DNA of 5,593 nt, taken from an uncultured Kouleothrix sp. (GTDB lineage: Bacteria; Chloroflexota; Chloroflexia; Chloroflexales; Roseiflexaceae). Positions 5,087-5,593 of this stretch are shown piece after piece. The stretch spans positions 1 through 5,593 of the forward strand of contig CALLYN010000624.1 in assembly GCA_937858455.1 (NCBI GenBank), written 5' to 3'. Made by a program: the position numbers and the translations under genes. Each line of letters begins with the position of its first letter. Positions within the stretch are counted from its first letter, which is position 1. Under the pieces are notes generated by a model, which was given only the letters and a program-made list of their open reading frames with translations, did no database searches and was not told where the DNA came from.

Positions 5087-5503
5087 ATGTTCAAACGAGT
5101 GTTGCTAGCGACCGACGGATCGCCGGTGATCGAGCGCGAGATACTGTATGCCGAGCACCTGGCGCGCGTCGAGCAGGCCGAGCTGTTTGTGCTGCACGCC
5201 TACGAGCCACCGGTGCTGTATGCCGAGGTGCCTGGCTACGACGAGCTGCAAGCGCGCTTTCGTGCGGTGGCCCAGGCGCTGGTCGATGACGCGGTGCAGA
5301 CGCTGCGCGACGATGGTTTCGCGGCAGCCGGCGAGGTGCGCGCGCAGCCGGCCGGCGCGGCGATCATCGACGCCGCGCGCGAGCACGATATCGACCTGAT
5401 TGTTATGGGGACGCGCGGTGGTGGGAACCTGGCGGCCATGCTCGGCAGCGTGAGCGCGTATGTGCTGCGCCACGCCCACTGCCCGGTGCTGCAGATACCG
5501 TAG
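5087..5503 (+). CDS. Universal stress protein, UspA family
   Basis: This is a 138-residue single-domain UspA protein. It begins MFKRVLLATDGSP with the conserved Asp10 and ends with strand CPVLQIP (132-138). The nucleotide loop GTRGGGNLAAMLGS (108-121) has the family glycines Gly108, Gly111 and Gly120 with Ser121. Only 8 residues separate the second and third glycines, against 9 in the classic ATP-binding motif and in the neighbouring minus-strand protein. Nucleotide binding is therefore likely but less certain. ATG 5087 is supported by AAGGAG at 5075-5080 with a 6-nt spacer. The longer frame starting at 4886 would add codons that cover the promoter and leader hairpin, and their translation is not UspA-like. 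It is divergent from the other usp gene across a 275-bp gap. Confidence 0.95.
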   Translation: MFKRVLLATDGSPVIEREILYAEHLARVEQAELFVLHAYEPPVLYAEVPGYDELQARFRAVAQALVDDAVQTLRDDGFAAAGEVRAQPAGAAIIDAAREHDIDLIVMGTRGGGNLAAMLGSVSAYVLRHAHCPVLQIP

Positions 5504-5534
5504 AGCTTGTTTGTCATAGGGAAAGCACGAATTC

Positions 5535-5551
5535 TGTGCTGAGCAAGCACA
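5535..5551 (+). repeat. Small hairpin after the plus-strand usp gene
   Basis: TGTGCT (5535-5540) and AGCACA (5546-5551) form a perfect 6-bp stem with a 5-nt loop, 31 bp after the stop codon. There is no T run after it. Confidence 0.4.
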
Positions 5552-5572
5552 TGCTGCACATTGGTTATGGTG

Positions 5573-5593
5573 CGGCGCGGCGAAGCCGCGCCG
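5573..5593 (+). repeat. GC-rich hairpin with GAA loop at window end
   Basis: CGGCGCGGC (5573-5581) and GCCGCGCCG (5585-5593) form a perfect 9-bp stem with loop GAA. It ends exactly at the window edge, so it may extend, and whether a T run follows cannot be seen. It lies 69 bp after the usp stop codon and could be its terminator. Its core GGCGAAGCC is the same as in the hairpin at 4284-4302 read on the minus strand. Confidence 0.55.

Noticed and set aside
1..5593. CRISPR array, tRNA or rRNA genes, insertion sequence, toxin-antitoxin or phage genes
   Set aside because: No spaced identical repeats, RNA gene signatures, transposase motifs or other mobile-element genes were seen on either strand.

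Overview
The window is GC-rich bacterial DNA with a strong preference for G or C at third codon positions. It is densely coding, with good Shine-Dalgarno sites. A bacterial XPB-type helicase beside a DUF790 (Bax1-type) protein, tandem heptanucleotide repeats at gene borders and a pair of UspA proteins together suggest a filamentous Chloroflexota bacterium (Roseiflexus/Kouleothrix-like). This is inference from general knowledge; no marker gene in the window fixes the taxonomy.

Region 1 (1-3487, + strand) looks like one DNA-repair or DNA-processing operon. It starts with the end of a small helix-hairpin-helix protein resembling the N-terminal DNA-binding part of family X DNA polymerase (to 361). 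Next is an SF2 helicase of the XPB/Ssl2 type (458-1795), then a DUF790/COG3372 protein related to archaeal Bax1 (1844-3487). In archaea XPB and Bax1 form a helicase-nuclease that unwinds and cleaves bubble or damaged DNA, so the pair is best read as a bacterial version of that machine, possibly with the HhH protein as a DNA-binding accessory. The DUF790 protein seems to lack two of the expected PD-(D/E)xK residues, so its nuclease activity is doubtful. Degenerate 7-bp tandem repeats lie just before the helicase gene, across its 3' end and the following gap, and inside the DUF790 reading frame, where they encode part of a low-complexity linker.

Region 2 (3488-4385) holds an unrecognised 195-residue helical protein (3585-4172) with its own plausible promoter and a good intrinsic terminator. 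A 213-bp convergent gap follows, rich in hairpins, including a 38-bp imperfect palindrome.

Region 3 (4386-5593) is a divergent pair of single-domain universal stress proteins, one on each strand, sharing a 275-bp control region. That region has extended -10 candidates in both directions, an inverted repeat near the minus-strand promoter and a 10-bp-stem hairpin directly before the ribosome site of the plus-strand gene. Each usp gene is followed, in its own orientation, by a hairpin capped by the same very stable GCGAAGC core. The last of these runs to the window edge.

The best candidate for an under-described system is the HhH - XPB helicase - DUF790 set. Nothing seen here proves a wholly new system.
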